A DNA stretch of 64,000 bases, taken from NCBI RefSeq assembly GCF_900114635.1, contig NZ_FOTQ01000009.1:38501-102500 (forward strand). Direction: 5' to 3'. Below, piece by piece: positions 51,252 to 60,792 of the stretch. The notes under the pieces are model-generated. The model saw only the letters and a program-made list of their open reading frames with translations, was not told the origin of the DNA and ran no database searches. This DNA is from Shimia aestuarii. Its GTDB lineage: Bacteria > Pseudomonadota > Alphaproteobacteria > Rhodobacterales > Rhodobacteraceae. A program made the translations under genes and the position numbers. Positions within the stretch are counted from its first letter, which is position 1; every line of letters starts with the position of its first letter.

Positions 51252-52493
51252 ATGACGGACACGACCAAACCCAACGGCCTTGCGGCCTATGCCACCGTCA
51301 CGGCGGCCTATTGGGCCTTCATGCTGACCGATGGCGCGCTGCGTATGTTGGTGTTGCTGCATTTCCATGCGCTCGGGTTTTCGCCGGTGCAGCTGGCCTA
51401 TCTCTTTGTTTTGTACGAGGTGATGGGGGTGATCACCAACCTTTCGGCAGGCTGGCTGGCGGCGCGGTTCGGACTGACCTCGACGCTTTATGCCGGGCTG
51501 GGGTTGCAGATCGTCGCGCTGCTGGCGCTGGCGCAGTTTGACCCGGCATGGGGGCTTTCGGCGTCGGTTGTCTATGTGATGTGCGTTCAGGGGCTGTCTG
51601 GCGTGGCCAAGGATCTGGCCAAGATGTCGGCCAAATCGGCGGTCAAGGTGCTGGCGCCCGAAGGGCAGGGCATGCTTTTCAAGTGGGTCGCCGTGCTCAC
51701 CGGGTCCAAGAATGCGGTCAAGGGGCTGGGGTTTCTTTTGGGCGCGGTGCTGTTGGCGGTCTGGGGCTTTGAAACCTCGGTCTGGGTCGTGGCGGCGGTT
51801 CTGGGCGCGATCCTGATCGGGGTTGTGGCCTTCATGCCTGCGGGCCTGCCACGGGGAAAGAAATCGGCCAAGTTCTCTCACGTCTTTTCCAAGGACAGCA
51901 ATATCAACCGCCTGAGCCTTGCCCGCCTGTTCCTGTTCGGCGCGCGCGACGTGTGGTTCGTGGTTGGCATCCCGATCTATTTCTATGCCGTCCTGTCGGA
52001 TGGCAGTGAAGCGGGCAACCGCGCTGCATTCTTCATGATCGGCAGCTTCATGGCCGTTTGGATCATCCTTTATGGCTTTGTGCAGGGCCTCGCCCCCAAA
52101 CTGCTTAAGGGGGCCAGCAGCACGACGCCTCAGATCGTGCACAAGGCGGTGGTCTGGTGCGCAGCGCTGACCCTGATCCCGCTTGTCCTTGCCGGGGCGG
52201 TCTGGCTGGACATGCCGGGGCTGACGGCGATCCTCGTTGTGGGGCTGTTGGTGTTCGGCTTTGTCTTTGCGGTGAATTCTTCGGTGCATTCCTACCTGAT
52301 CCTCGCCTTCACCACAGGCGAACGGGTGACGATGGATGTCGGCTTCTACTACATGTCGAACGCTGCCGGGCGGCTTGTGGGCACGCTCTTGTCGGGGCTG
52401 AGTTACCAGCTTGGCGGACTGCCGTTCTGCCTTTTCACGGCGGCCCTGATGGCGGGGGCCGCGACGCTGGCGGCGAACAGGTTGCGGGGTTAG
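51252..52493 (+). CDS. arsJ: ArsJ organoarsenical efflux permease (MFS)
   Basis: A 413-residue major-facilitator protein with about twelve helices. YATVTAAYWAFMLTDGALRMLVLLHFHALGFSPVQLAYLFVLYE is the conserved ArsJ opening, with GLSGVAKDLAKMSAKSAVK and ARDVWFVVGIPIYFY. It exports 1-arseno-3-phosphoglycerate, which falls apart outside, giving arsenate resistance without reduction. It starts 9 bp after gap. Its stop overlaps the stop of the convergent cyclase gene by 4 bp. Confidence 0.95.
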   Translation: MTDTTKPNGLAAYATVTAAYWAFMLTDGALRMLVLLHFHALGFSPVQLAYLFVLYEVMGVITNLSAGWLAARFGLTSTLYAGLGLQIVALLALAQFDPAWGLSASVVYVMCVQGLSGVAKDLAKMSAKSAVKVLAPEGQGMLFKWVAVLTGSKNAVKGLGFLLGAVLLAVWGFETSVWVVAAVLGAILIGVVAFMPAGLPRGKKSAKFSHVFSKDSNINRLSLARLFLFGARDVWFVVGIPIYFYAVLSDGSEAGNRAAFFMIGSFMAVWIILYGFVQGLAPKLLKGASSTTPQIVHKAVVWCAALTLIPLVLAGAVWLDMPGLTAILVVGLLVFGFVFAVNSSVHSYLILAFTTGERVTMDVGFYYMSNAAGRLVGTLLSGLSYQLGGLPFCLFTAALMAGAATLAANRLRG

Positions 52494-54151
52494 ACCGGGT
52501 CGGCCTCGGGGTGGAGTGCGTCATTGATCCACTCGAAACCATCTGGCAGAGGGATGCGCTGCACGGCGATGCAGGGCTGTTTTTCGAGTTTTTCCGCCGC
52601 ACGCCGTGCGGCCTCCAACCCGGCAGTGTCCCCGGCCTCGCGACAGGCCAGAGCCTTGAGTAGGTGCAGACCTCGTTCCTCGGGCCGCAGATAGGCCGCC
52701 TCCTTGGCTTCGCGTGCCGCTTCTTGTGCATTCCCTGCGCATAGGTGGGCGCGGGCGTTGAAAGTCAGACGCACCAGCTTGAACGGGTCATCCGACCCGC
52801 GGATGAGGTAGCCTTCCAACGCTTTCAGGGCATCCTCGATCCGCCCCTCTCGCAGGGCGATCTGGGCTTGCACTTCTACAATTCCCAGGAAGTTCGGGTT
52901 GACCTCCAGCGACTGCGCCATGTCGAACCTGGCTGCCTCAAGGTCATCAAGCATCCGCAGGTGATAGGCCGCGCGCGCCCAGAATATGAAATCGCTGTGG
53001 GGCTCCTCCTGAACGGCGACATCCAGTTCGCGGCCCAGCTCGGCTGCAAGTGCTGCGTCGAAGGGTTCGAACCTGATCCCCCACCAATTGAGACGGTTCT
53101 GTGCTTTCATGGCGAGCGCCATCGGGTCACGCGGGTTCAATGTTACCGCGCGTTCGAGCGCGGCATAGCCGCGCCGCCAGTCTTCGAGACGTTGTTTGAA
53201 AAATAGATTTGCGGCACGGGCGCGCAACTCTGACAGGCTCAACTGATCGTCGGCAAGATGCGCCATCCTGTCGCCATCATGCTGGATGGTCTGAAGACGG
53301 ATGTCCGCCTCGGCCCGCGCCACCACGTCATCGGTAAAGGCGAAGATATCGGATGCGTCGCCATCATAGGTACTTGTCCACACGGTGCTGAAATCCTCGC
53401 GCAGGATGAGGCTGATGGCCAGCCGACCCCGCGCGCCGGCAAGACGCAGCCGCCCCCGCAGGATGAACACGGTCGGCGCGGAAGGATCGTCCCCCAAATC
53501 AATCGTATCGATCCCGGTGCGTTTCATAGACGTCTGGAGGATCCCGTCATGCAGGTCCGCTGCGACGGCGGCTGTATCCGCATCGTCCGGGGCAAAGCTG
53601 AAAGGCTCAAAGCCGATGGAAGGCAACGCACCGGCCGCGCCGGGTGCCGTGACAAGGTTGGCGGGACGCCATTGGTAAAGCCGCATCGGTGTCGCGATGT
53701 TCTTGAGCTTGAACACGCCCGCATCCGCAAGATTGCCGCGCCGCGACTCGCTCAACTGGCGAAACAGGTCTTCCGAGAGCATCACCCCGCCCGGGGGAGC
53801 TTCGGTTTCGATTCTTTGCGCGATATTGACCCCCGCGCCGTAGAAATCATCCTCGTCCTCGACGATCTCGCCGATATGACAGCCGATGCGCAGCTTGATC
53901 ACCGCGTGATCGGCCAGCCCGGTCTGCACCTCTTCTGCGCAATCCAGCGCCGCCTCGACGCCCGGAAAAGACAGGATCCAGCCGTCGCCCATCCGCTTGA
54001 GAACCTCGCCCCCATGGTTGGCGGCCACCGGTTCCAGAAGCCGGTTCTTGAGGTCGCGCACCGACGCCACCGCCAGCGCCTCATCCCGCCCCATCAGGGC
54101 AGAATACCCGACGAGGTCGGCACACATGAGGATGGTCAATCGGCGGTTCAT
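52490..54151 (-). CDS. Class III adenylate/guanylate cyclase with TPR-like C-terminal region
   Basis: A 553-residue protein. The N-terminal catalytic domain (about 1-165) shows metal Asp12 in MCADLVGYS and Asp56 in KRMGDGWILSF, with GCHIGEIVEDEDDFYGAGVNIAQRIE. A middle domain (~200-300: FILRGRLRLAG...DGDASDIFAFTDDVV) resembles the TolB-like fold of rhizobial cyclases. The C terminus holds several TPR-like helix pairs (~320-530). It should make a cyclic nucleotide in the cytoplasm. Divergent from lepA. Confidence 0.88.
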   Translation of the reverse strand: MNRRLTILMCADLVGYSALMGRDEALAVASVRDLKNRLLEPVAANHGGEVLKRMGDGWILSFPGVEAALDCAEEVQTGLADHAVIKLRIGCHIGEIVEDEDDFYGAGVNIAQRIETEAPPGGVMLSEDLFRQLSESRRGNLADAGVFKLKNIATPMRLYQWRPANLVTAPGAAGALPSIGFEPFSFAPDDADTAAVAADLHDGILQTSMKRTGIDTIDLGDDPSAPTVFILRGRLRLAGARGRLAISLILREDFSTVWTSTYDGDASDIFAFTDDVVARAEADIRLQTIQHDGDRMAHLADDQLSLSELRARAANLFFKQRLEDWRRGYAALERAVTLNPRDPMALAMKAQNRLNWWGIRFEPFDAALAAELGRELDVAVQEEPHSDFIFWARAAYHLRMLDDLEAARFDMAQSLEVNPNFLGIVEVQAQIALREGRIEDALKALEGYLIRGSDDPFKLVRLTFNARAHLCAGNAQEAAREAKEAAYLRPEERGLHLLKALACREAGDTAGLEAARRAAEKLEKQPCIAVQRIPLPDGFEWINDALHPEADPV

Positions 54152-54331
54152 AAGGGGGCATTTCCCTGGCGTGGGCGCTTCGATGTCTCTTCAGGCTAGA
54201 ATAAAACCTTGGATTGGCCAAACCGGGATACAAGGGTCCTGTCGAAATTTGATCTCTGTCTTGGAAACATCGTGACGGCAACTGTGCAAGCCACCTTGAC
54301 CAAACCCGCATTTCCGCTCATATGCCGATCC

Positions 54332-56102
<1,771 letters not shown>

Positions 56103-56131
<29 letters not shown>

Positions 56132-57104
56132 GGGGGGCAGGGCTTCGATTTTGCGCCCGTTTCACTCTAGGCGATTTCTTTTCGAGTGACTTGGGTGGTG
56201 GTCCCAGTTCAGTCGCAATTTGCTCCGCTGTTTTGTCAATTTCGGGGAACAAGTTCTCACGGCCAATGGTCAATACTCGAAGCTCGTCGAGGATCCTTTG
56301 CTTACGTGACCCGGAAACGTATACTTCTTCGAACTCTACGTCATCTACAAAGAAATGGTCTTCCGGCCTTAGCCGTAAACCGTACACCAGAAACTCACCA
56401 AACTGAGCAGAGATTCTTGCGTTCAACTTTTTGGGGACCACTGCAAATACATTGGAAAGGTCTCTTGGATCGATCCTAGCTTCGAAGCCCGGTCTTTCTA
56501 TCGAAACCAAGTGTACCAATCTTTTGACATCCGGGTGATTGTTGAACTCAGACACCCATGTTTCTTCGAACTTTGCTTTGTCGTCAGGCTCTCTGTCGAA
56601 TGCAATCTCTCTGCTTTTTGTTACGTGAGTTTGCACATTTTTTAATTGGCTATCTGATAGGAGGCACAGATTTGAAAGACAGCTAACTGTATCACTATCA
56701 AAGTATTTTTGTCTCGGCGGCTTAGGCAAAAAAACTACGACTTCCCCGGTTGTCTCTCGTTTTCGGTTATCGTTTTTGCTCGTTTGACAGGCAAAGAAAA
56801 GTGCTACGAGAGGGTTTCGTGTAACGTCTAATAATCGAGTGGGAAGGCCGTAGTGTTGGGCGCGAACCAGTTTTTCTAACGTTGTAGCATCCTTCTCAAA
56901 GCTTTCTGGATGAGTCGCTAGCAATCGCTTCAGCATCTCATCCTCTCTTTCTGCCCAATGACTGTTTCTAAAAACCGAAGGAAGAGCGTCGTAAGCTTTG
57001 TTGCTATGTCCCCTAAACAACAAGCGACCGTTTGTGCTTCGAAAATCGAGCGATGCAACCCACTCTAGGTATTCTCCCAATGATGAAATCAGCGCCATAT
57101 CCAT
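56103..57104 (-). CDS. FRG-domain protein, probably horizontally acquired
   Basis: A 333-residue protein. The FRG-domain landmarks are [18 protein letters not shown] (28-33), and [13 protein letters not shown] (81-93) followed by [11 protein letters not shown]. The domain's activity is not established; it is frequent in mobile regions and in suspected defence loci. The tail is Lys/Arg-rich ([12 protein letters not shown]). The gene is clearly AT-richer than its neighbours and its last 29 bases are antisense to the end of lepA, so it looks inserted there. The start is uncertain: ATG 57104 fits the domain edge, ATG 57143 would add 13 residues. Confidence 0.8.
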
Positions 57105-57231
57105 GCTATCTTTAATTGAACTCACATCCGGAAATCGTAGCATCCAGAAACGTAAACGGAAACGTTTGTCGGTTTCGGTTTGACCACGAAACGCTGAATT
57201 TTTCTTGCCCACGGTTTTGCCCGGCATCGCC

Positions 57232-57350
57232 GGGCAGCGCCCATGGGCTCCGCCCGTTCAGGCCTGAATTGATCCGCTGGATCACTTCCGAGACGGCCTT
57301 CACTCCCCACGGGAGGGCGCTTCACGCCCACCCAGGGTCGGGCGCTGCCC
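57232..57350. repeat. GC-rich inverted-repeat element, copy B
   Basis: Bounded by perfect 11-bp inverted repeats GGGCAGCGCCC (57232-57242) and GGGCGCTGCCC (57340-57350). It is preceded by a hairpin TGCCCGGC/GCCGGGCA (57218-57225 with 57229-57236). It shares CCCATGGGC, CGTTC and CACCC(c/a)GGGTCGGGCGC blocks with the shorter element at 6295-6356. It lies on the 5' side of the FRG gene. Together with flanks it fills the 320-bp gap up to the rhodanese gene; no gene is supported there. Confidence 0.7.
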
Positions 57351-57424
57351 TTTGTTGGTGGGCATTGACTCCCGAACCCCATCCCGCAAACTGCAGTCAA
57401 CGCGATTTGAACAGGAGACTCCCC

Positions 57425-57817
57425 ATGCCCCTTACTGCTGCTGCCATGCTCGAAGCCGCTCATGCGGTTGTGCCAAAAATCTCGACCGAAGACGCGCAGG
57501 CCAAGATGGCCGAGGGTGCGCTTCTCTTGGATATTCGGGATGCGCCGGAATTGCAGATGAACGGGCGCGCCGCAGGGAGCCACCACATCCCGCGCGGGAT
57601 GCTGGAGTTTCGCGCCGATCCGGCGACGCAGTTTCATGACCCTGAGTTGCGGTTTGATCGTCCGGTGATCCTGCATTGTGCCAGCGGGGGCAGGGCGGCC
57701 TTGGCCGGGAAGCTGCTCAAGGACATGGGCTATGCCGAGGTCTACAATCTTGGCGGGCTGAAAGACTGGGTCGAAGCGGGTGGTCCGGCGTCCGAACCGG
57801 TCGATCCGGGCATGTGA
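57425..57817 (+). CDS. Rhodanese-like sulfurtransferase
   Basis: A 130-residue single rhodanese domain. LLLDIRDAPELQMNGRAAGSHHIPRGMLEFRAD is the CH2A-type block, and the active loop is LHCASGGRAALAGKLLKDMGY with catalytic Cys85. YNLGGLKDWVEAGGP is the closing helix. It could transfer sulfane sulfur or detoxify cyanide; the exact role is unknown. No signal peptide, so cytoplasmic. GGAG precedes the ATG. It is followed by the third 11-bp repeat array. Confidence 0.9.
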   Translation: MPLTAAAMLEAAHAVVPKISTEDAQAKMAEGALLLDIRDAPELQMNGRAAGSHHIPRGMLEFRADPATQFHDPELRFDRPVILHCASGGRAALAGKLLKDMGYAEVYNLGGLKDWVEAGGPASEPVDPGM

Positions 57818-57822
57818 TCGGG

Positions 57823-57862
57823 ATACCGACGCAATACCGACATTATACCGACGTGATACCGA
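57823..57862 (-). repeat. 11-bp tandem units, CGGTATyrCGT family (minus strand)
   Basis: Plus-strand units ATACCGACGCA (57823), ATACCGACATT (57834), ATACCGACGTG (57845) and a partial ATACCGA (57856) are the complement of the CGGTAT arrays at 3068 and 12785. The array begins 5 bp after the rhodanese stop and runs up to the large palindrome. Confidence 0.88.
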
Positions 57863-57868
57863 TTGGGC

Positions 57869-57906
57869 ATTCCAGCGCCAAGTTGACGCGAACTTCGCGC
57901 TGGAAT
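57869..57906. promoter_or_regulatory. 38-bp near-perfect palindrome upstream of the ACP operon
   Basis: Outer arms ATTCCAGCGC (57869-57878) and GCGCTGGAAT (57897-57906) are perfect; inner arms AAGTT (57880-57884) and AACTT (57891-57895) continue the symmetry with one C-C mismatch and a 6-bp centre. No T-run follows, so it is not a standard terminator. A TTGACG (57883-57888) lies inside. Best read as an operator, or a hairpin in the transcript, 88 bp before the ACP gene. Confidence 0.6.
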
Positions 57907-57993
57907 CTTGCGGAAATGCTCAATAGACTTGAGCCCGGACCCGTCAGCCCGTAAGGGTCTTTAGAACGGATTGACTACTCTGGAAGGACGGAC

Positions 57994-58257
57994 ATGAGCA
58001 CTGACCGCGAGACGCTGACACGGGAACTTCTGGCCCTTGTCGCAGATGAAGGTATGGTGGAAGCGTCTGAAATCGCGCCGGAAAAACGGCTCGAAGACCT
58101 TGATATCCAGTCGGCCGACTTCGTCATGATCCTGATGGCGATCGAAGAGAAGTACGATGTCTATATCTCGGTCGACAACGAATTGTCGGATGTGGAAACC
58201 GTGCAGGACCTTCTGGACCTGGTGATCACGAAAATCGAAGATCAAAAGGCCGCCTGA
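57994..58257 (+). CDS. Acyl carrier protein, divergent
   Basis: An 87-residue acidic helical carrier. The phosphopantetheine serine is Ser40 in LDIQSADFVMILMAIEE; the usual Asp-Ser-Leu is changed to Gln-Ser-Ala, unlike housekeeping AcpP. Helices II and III (YDVYISVDNELSDVETVQDLLDLVI) fit the fold. The ketosynthase gene follows 2 bp later, so this is a dedicated carrier for that enzyme rather than general fatty acid synthesis. GGAAGGACGG lies before the ATG. Confidence 0.9.
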   Translation: MSTDRETLTRELLALVADEGMVEASEIAPEKRLEDLDIQSADFVMILMAIEEKYDVYISVDNELSDVETVQDLLDLVITKIEDQKAA

Positions 58258-58259
58258 AC

Positions 58260-59468
58260 GTGAAACGGGTTGTCATTACCGGCATGGGCGCAGTCTCTGC
58301 CTGCGGCCTCGGCGCCGACGCGTTGGTGCAGGCCACCCAGTCCGGCGCCTCCGGTGTGCGTCCTGTGAAGTTCACGAATATTGACCAGCAACGTGTTGGG
58401 ACTGCGGCGGCGCTTGCCCCTGAAACTAAAGAGAAAATCGAAGAGGACGCGGGCCATCGCATGCGCGAGCCAGTGTCCAACTACGCCGTTATGGCCGCGC
58501 GGGAAGCCGTGGCTCAGGCGGGGCTTGGCCCGGAGGACTTCGGGGACCGATGTGGTGTTTCGATCGGGTCGGGCTTCGGAGGGGCGCAGACCCTGGATCG
58601 CAACTACATGAAGTTCAGTGTTGAAGGCAGCATGCGGCTTGATCCCATGTCAGTGCCCAAGATCATGAACAACGCAGCGGCGAGCTGGGTGTCGATGGAG
58701 TTCAATGCAATGGGTCCGGCCTATTGCCTCGCGACCGCTTGTTCCTCTGGAAGCCAGTCGATTGGGTTGGCTTACCAATTGCTGAAGGCAGGCGTGATGG
58801 ATCGCTGTTTGGCTGGCGGCTCTGAAGCCAGTCTTGAGGGCGGAGTGTTCCGGGTTTGGGAGCTGCTTCGGGTCATGACAGCTGATAAGAATCGGCCTTT
58901 TTCCAAGGATCGCAACGGTATGACGCTGGGCGAAGGGTCGGGCGTTTTTGTGCTGGAGACCCTTGAAAGCGCTAAGGCGCGCGGGGCGAACATTCTCTGC
59001 GAAATCGCCGGCTACGGTACAAACTCGGATGCCGGCGACCTGCTGCGCCCCAACCCCGAGCGTGCGGCGGCCTGTATGAACCTGGCCCTTGCCGATGCGG
59101 GGCTGCAAGGAAGTGACATCGGATACGTCAATGCACATGGCACCGGTACGGTCGCCAATGACATCAACGAAGTTGCCGCGTTGCGTTCTGTCTTTGGCGA
59201 GGATCTGGCCGGGCTGGAAGTTTCGTCGACCAAACCGGTGCACGGACACGCGCTTGGCGCGGCGGGGGCGCTGGAACTGGTGGCGTCTTTTGGGGCGTTG
59301 CAACGGCAATCGGCCCCCCCGACGATCAACTTCAACGAGGTTGATCCCAAGATCGGAATCGACCCGGTCGGCAATGCGGCCCGCCCGATTTCGACCCGCG
59401 CGGTCATGTCGAACTCTCTGGCCTTTGGTGGCATCAACGCGACCTTGATCCTGAAAACCTATGAGTGA
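58260..59468 (+). CDS. Beta-ketoacyl-ACP synthase (FabF-like)
   Basis: A 402-residue KAS II-type condensing enzyme. The catalytic triad is visible: Cys161 in CLATACSSGSQSIG, His293 in VNAHGTGTVAND and His328 in STKPVHGHALGAAGALE. SNSLAFGGINATLIL closes the fold. It elongates acyl chains on an ACP. It starts with GTG 58260, 2 bp after the ACP stop, and its end overlaps the dehydratase gene by 8 bp. The trio looks like a dedicated lipid or polyketide module. Confidence 0.92.
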   Translation: MKRVVITGMGAVSACGLGADALVQATQSGASGVRPVKFTNIDQQRVGTAAALAPETKEKIEEDAGHRMREPVSNYAVMAAREAVAQAGLGPEDFGDRCGVSIGSGFGGAQTLDRNYMKFSVEGSMRLDPMSVPKIMNNAAASWVSMEFNAMGPAYCLATACSSGSQSIGLAYQLLKAGVMDRCLAGGSEASLEGGVFRVWELLRVMTADKNRPFSKDRNGMTLGEGSGVFVLETLESAKARGANILCEIAGYGTNSDAGDLLRPNPERAAACMNLALADAGLQGSDIGYVNAHGTGTVANDINEVAALRSVFGEDLAGLEVSSTKPVHGHALGAAGALELVASFGALQRQSAPPTINFNEVDPKIGIDPVGNAARPISTRAVMSNSLAFGGINATLILKTYE

Positions 59469-60270
59469 CATTTCCAGGCGCTGTGTGCGCGGGGTCCGTC
59501 TCGTGAATGAAGAGGCGGCGCGTGACCTGCGCGCGGTGTTGGCCGCGCCGGTGGGGGTGGAAACTGGCCCTGACGTGCCGATGATTGCCCCTGCCATGCT
59601 GTTAGGGGCGCCGAAGATCAGGGAACTAACCCACGCGATGACACCGCCTGAAGGGCTTGGCGTCGTGCATGAAGCCCAAGTGTTTCAGCGCGCAGCACCC
59701 ATCTACCCTGAAGGTTGTCCGGAAATCTGGATTTCCGGGGAGGCTGCAGCGATGTCGGCTCGTTTCGATTTTGAAATCCAAAGCGGAGACGCGGCGTTGG
59801 CCCGTATGCAGACCCGGTTACGGTTCGTGTCTTTTGAGGAAATGGCCGCGATCCAGGGAACGTCTTTTTCTTCGCGTTTCGAAACATCCCAGACCGTCTG
59901 GCACGTGACTGGCGCGATTGGCGCGGAGGAAGTTTTAAGCTATCTTGCGCTGTCGCATGATGGCAACCCGATCCACAGCGATGATAATGCGGCGCGCGCT
60001 GTCGGGCTGCCCGGCGCGGTGTTGCCCGGCATGATGCTGTGCGGGGTTTGCGAATACGCGCTGGTACAAGCGTGGCCGGGGATATGGGTGCGGGAGATGA
60101 AGGCCCGTTTCATGGCATCCGTGCCCGTTGGGGCAAGTGTGCGCTTTGCTATGGTGCCGCGAAAAACCGACGCTGACGGTTTTGTTCAGATGGCGCGGGT
60201 CTTTGCGGTGACGAGTGAAGATATCATCGCCGCGATCATGGATGTGCAGACAGAGCCGGTGATCAACTGA
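59461..60270 (+). CDS. MaoC-like double-hotdog dehydratase/hydratase
   Basis: A 269-residue protein with an N-terminal hotdog half that lacks a clear motif and a C-terminal half with the hydratase-2 motif LALSHDGNPIHSDDNAARAVGLPGAVLPG (catalytic Asp and His). It should dehydrate 3-hydroxyacyl or hydrate enoyl chains, matching the upstream ACP and ketosynthase. No ketoreductase or enoyl reductase is next to it. Its start overlaps the ketosynthase stop by 8 bp. The 3' end overlaps the DUF3307 gene by 8 bp. Confidence 0.85.
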   Translation: MSDISRRCVRGVRLVNEEAARDLRAVLAAPVGVETGPDVPMIAPAMLLGAPKIRELTHAMTPPEGLGVVHEAQVFQRAAPIYPEGCPEIWISGEAAAMSARFDFEIQSGDAALARMQTRLRFVSFEEMAAIQGTSFSSRFETSQTVWHVTGAIGAEEVLSYLALSHDGNPIHSDDNAARAVGLPGAVLPGMMLCGVCEYALVQAWPGIWVREMKARFMASVPVGASVRFAMVPRKTDADGFVQMARVFAVTSEDIIAAIMDVQTEPVIN

Positions 60271-60646
60271 AGCTCAGCCAGGCCCAGACCATCGCGATAT
60301 AAGTCAGTTGGTGAAGGGCCTGATCCGTGCCCATGGCGTACCAATACATCGGCTGATCCGGGGTCAGGGCGCGGCTTGTAGAATAGCGCGCCTTGGCCCA
60401 GTCGATGTGGAAATGCACTACGAACTCGGCCAGAACGATCCACAGGATCAAGGTGAGATCCGTTCCAAACAAGGCAAAGATCACGGCTGTCATAAGCACA
60501 TGGATGCCAGCATGTTGTGCACGTCCCACGTGCCAGTATTTTTCCCGTCCCATGATCATCTTGGAATTCTGCAGGAAGAAATCCGCAACCAGATGTTTGA
60601 TCTGGAGCGCTGCAAACAGCAGCAGAATAGTCATGTCATGATCCAT
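60263..60646 (-). CDS. DUF3307-family membrane protein
   Basis: A 127-residue protein with about three to four hydrophobic helices. IKHLVADFFLQNSKMIMGREKYWHVGRAQHAGIHVLMTAV and LAEFVVHFHIDWAKAR show the His/Asp-rich DUF3307 pattern (H..DF.LQ..., HF..D). Function unknown; the buried His/Asp residues hint at metal or substrate binding in the membrane. ATG 60646 or an internal ATG 60634 may be used. Convergent with the dehydratase gene, divergent from the ABC-like gene. Confidence 0.82.
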   Translation of the reverse strand: MDHDMTILLLFAALQIKHLVADFFLQNSKMIMGREKYWHVGRAQHAGIHVLMTAVIFALFGTDLTLILWIVLAEFVVHFHIDWAKARYSTSRALTPDQPMYWYAMGTDQALHQLTYIAMVWAWLSFS

Positions 60647-60741
60647 CGCCGATGGTCCTGTGTAACCCCTCTCGTCCAGAGCCTAGCGCCTGATATGGAT
60701 TATCGCAAACTTCGCTTGTCGTTCGTGAAAAAGAAAGCGTT

Positions 60742-60770
60742 TGAATTGCGCGGGCTAACATTGCTAGCAT
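60742..60770 (+). promoter_or_regulatory. Predicted promoter for the ABC-like gene
   Basis: -35 TTGAAT (60742-60747), 17-bp spacer, -10 TAGCAT (60765-60770). A start near 60777 would leave about 16 bases before the TTG start codon, so this gene is probably transcribed separately from the ACP operon. Confidence 0.55.
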
Positions 60771-60792
60771 CGGCCCAGCACGGACAGAACAA

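Noticed and set aside
57112..57303. 63-codon minus-strand frame reading through the GC-rich element upstream of the FRG gene
   Set aside because: It lies mostly in the repeat element, has no ribosome site and no recognisable domain; likely a by-product of the repeat.
57869..57906. Rho-independent terminator of the rhodanese gene
   Set aside because: The palindrome is strong but no T-run follows on either strand, so an operator or other structure is more likely.
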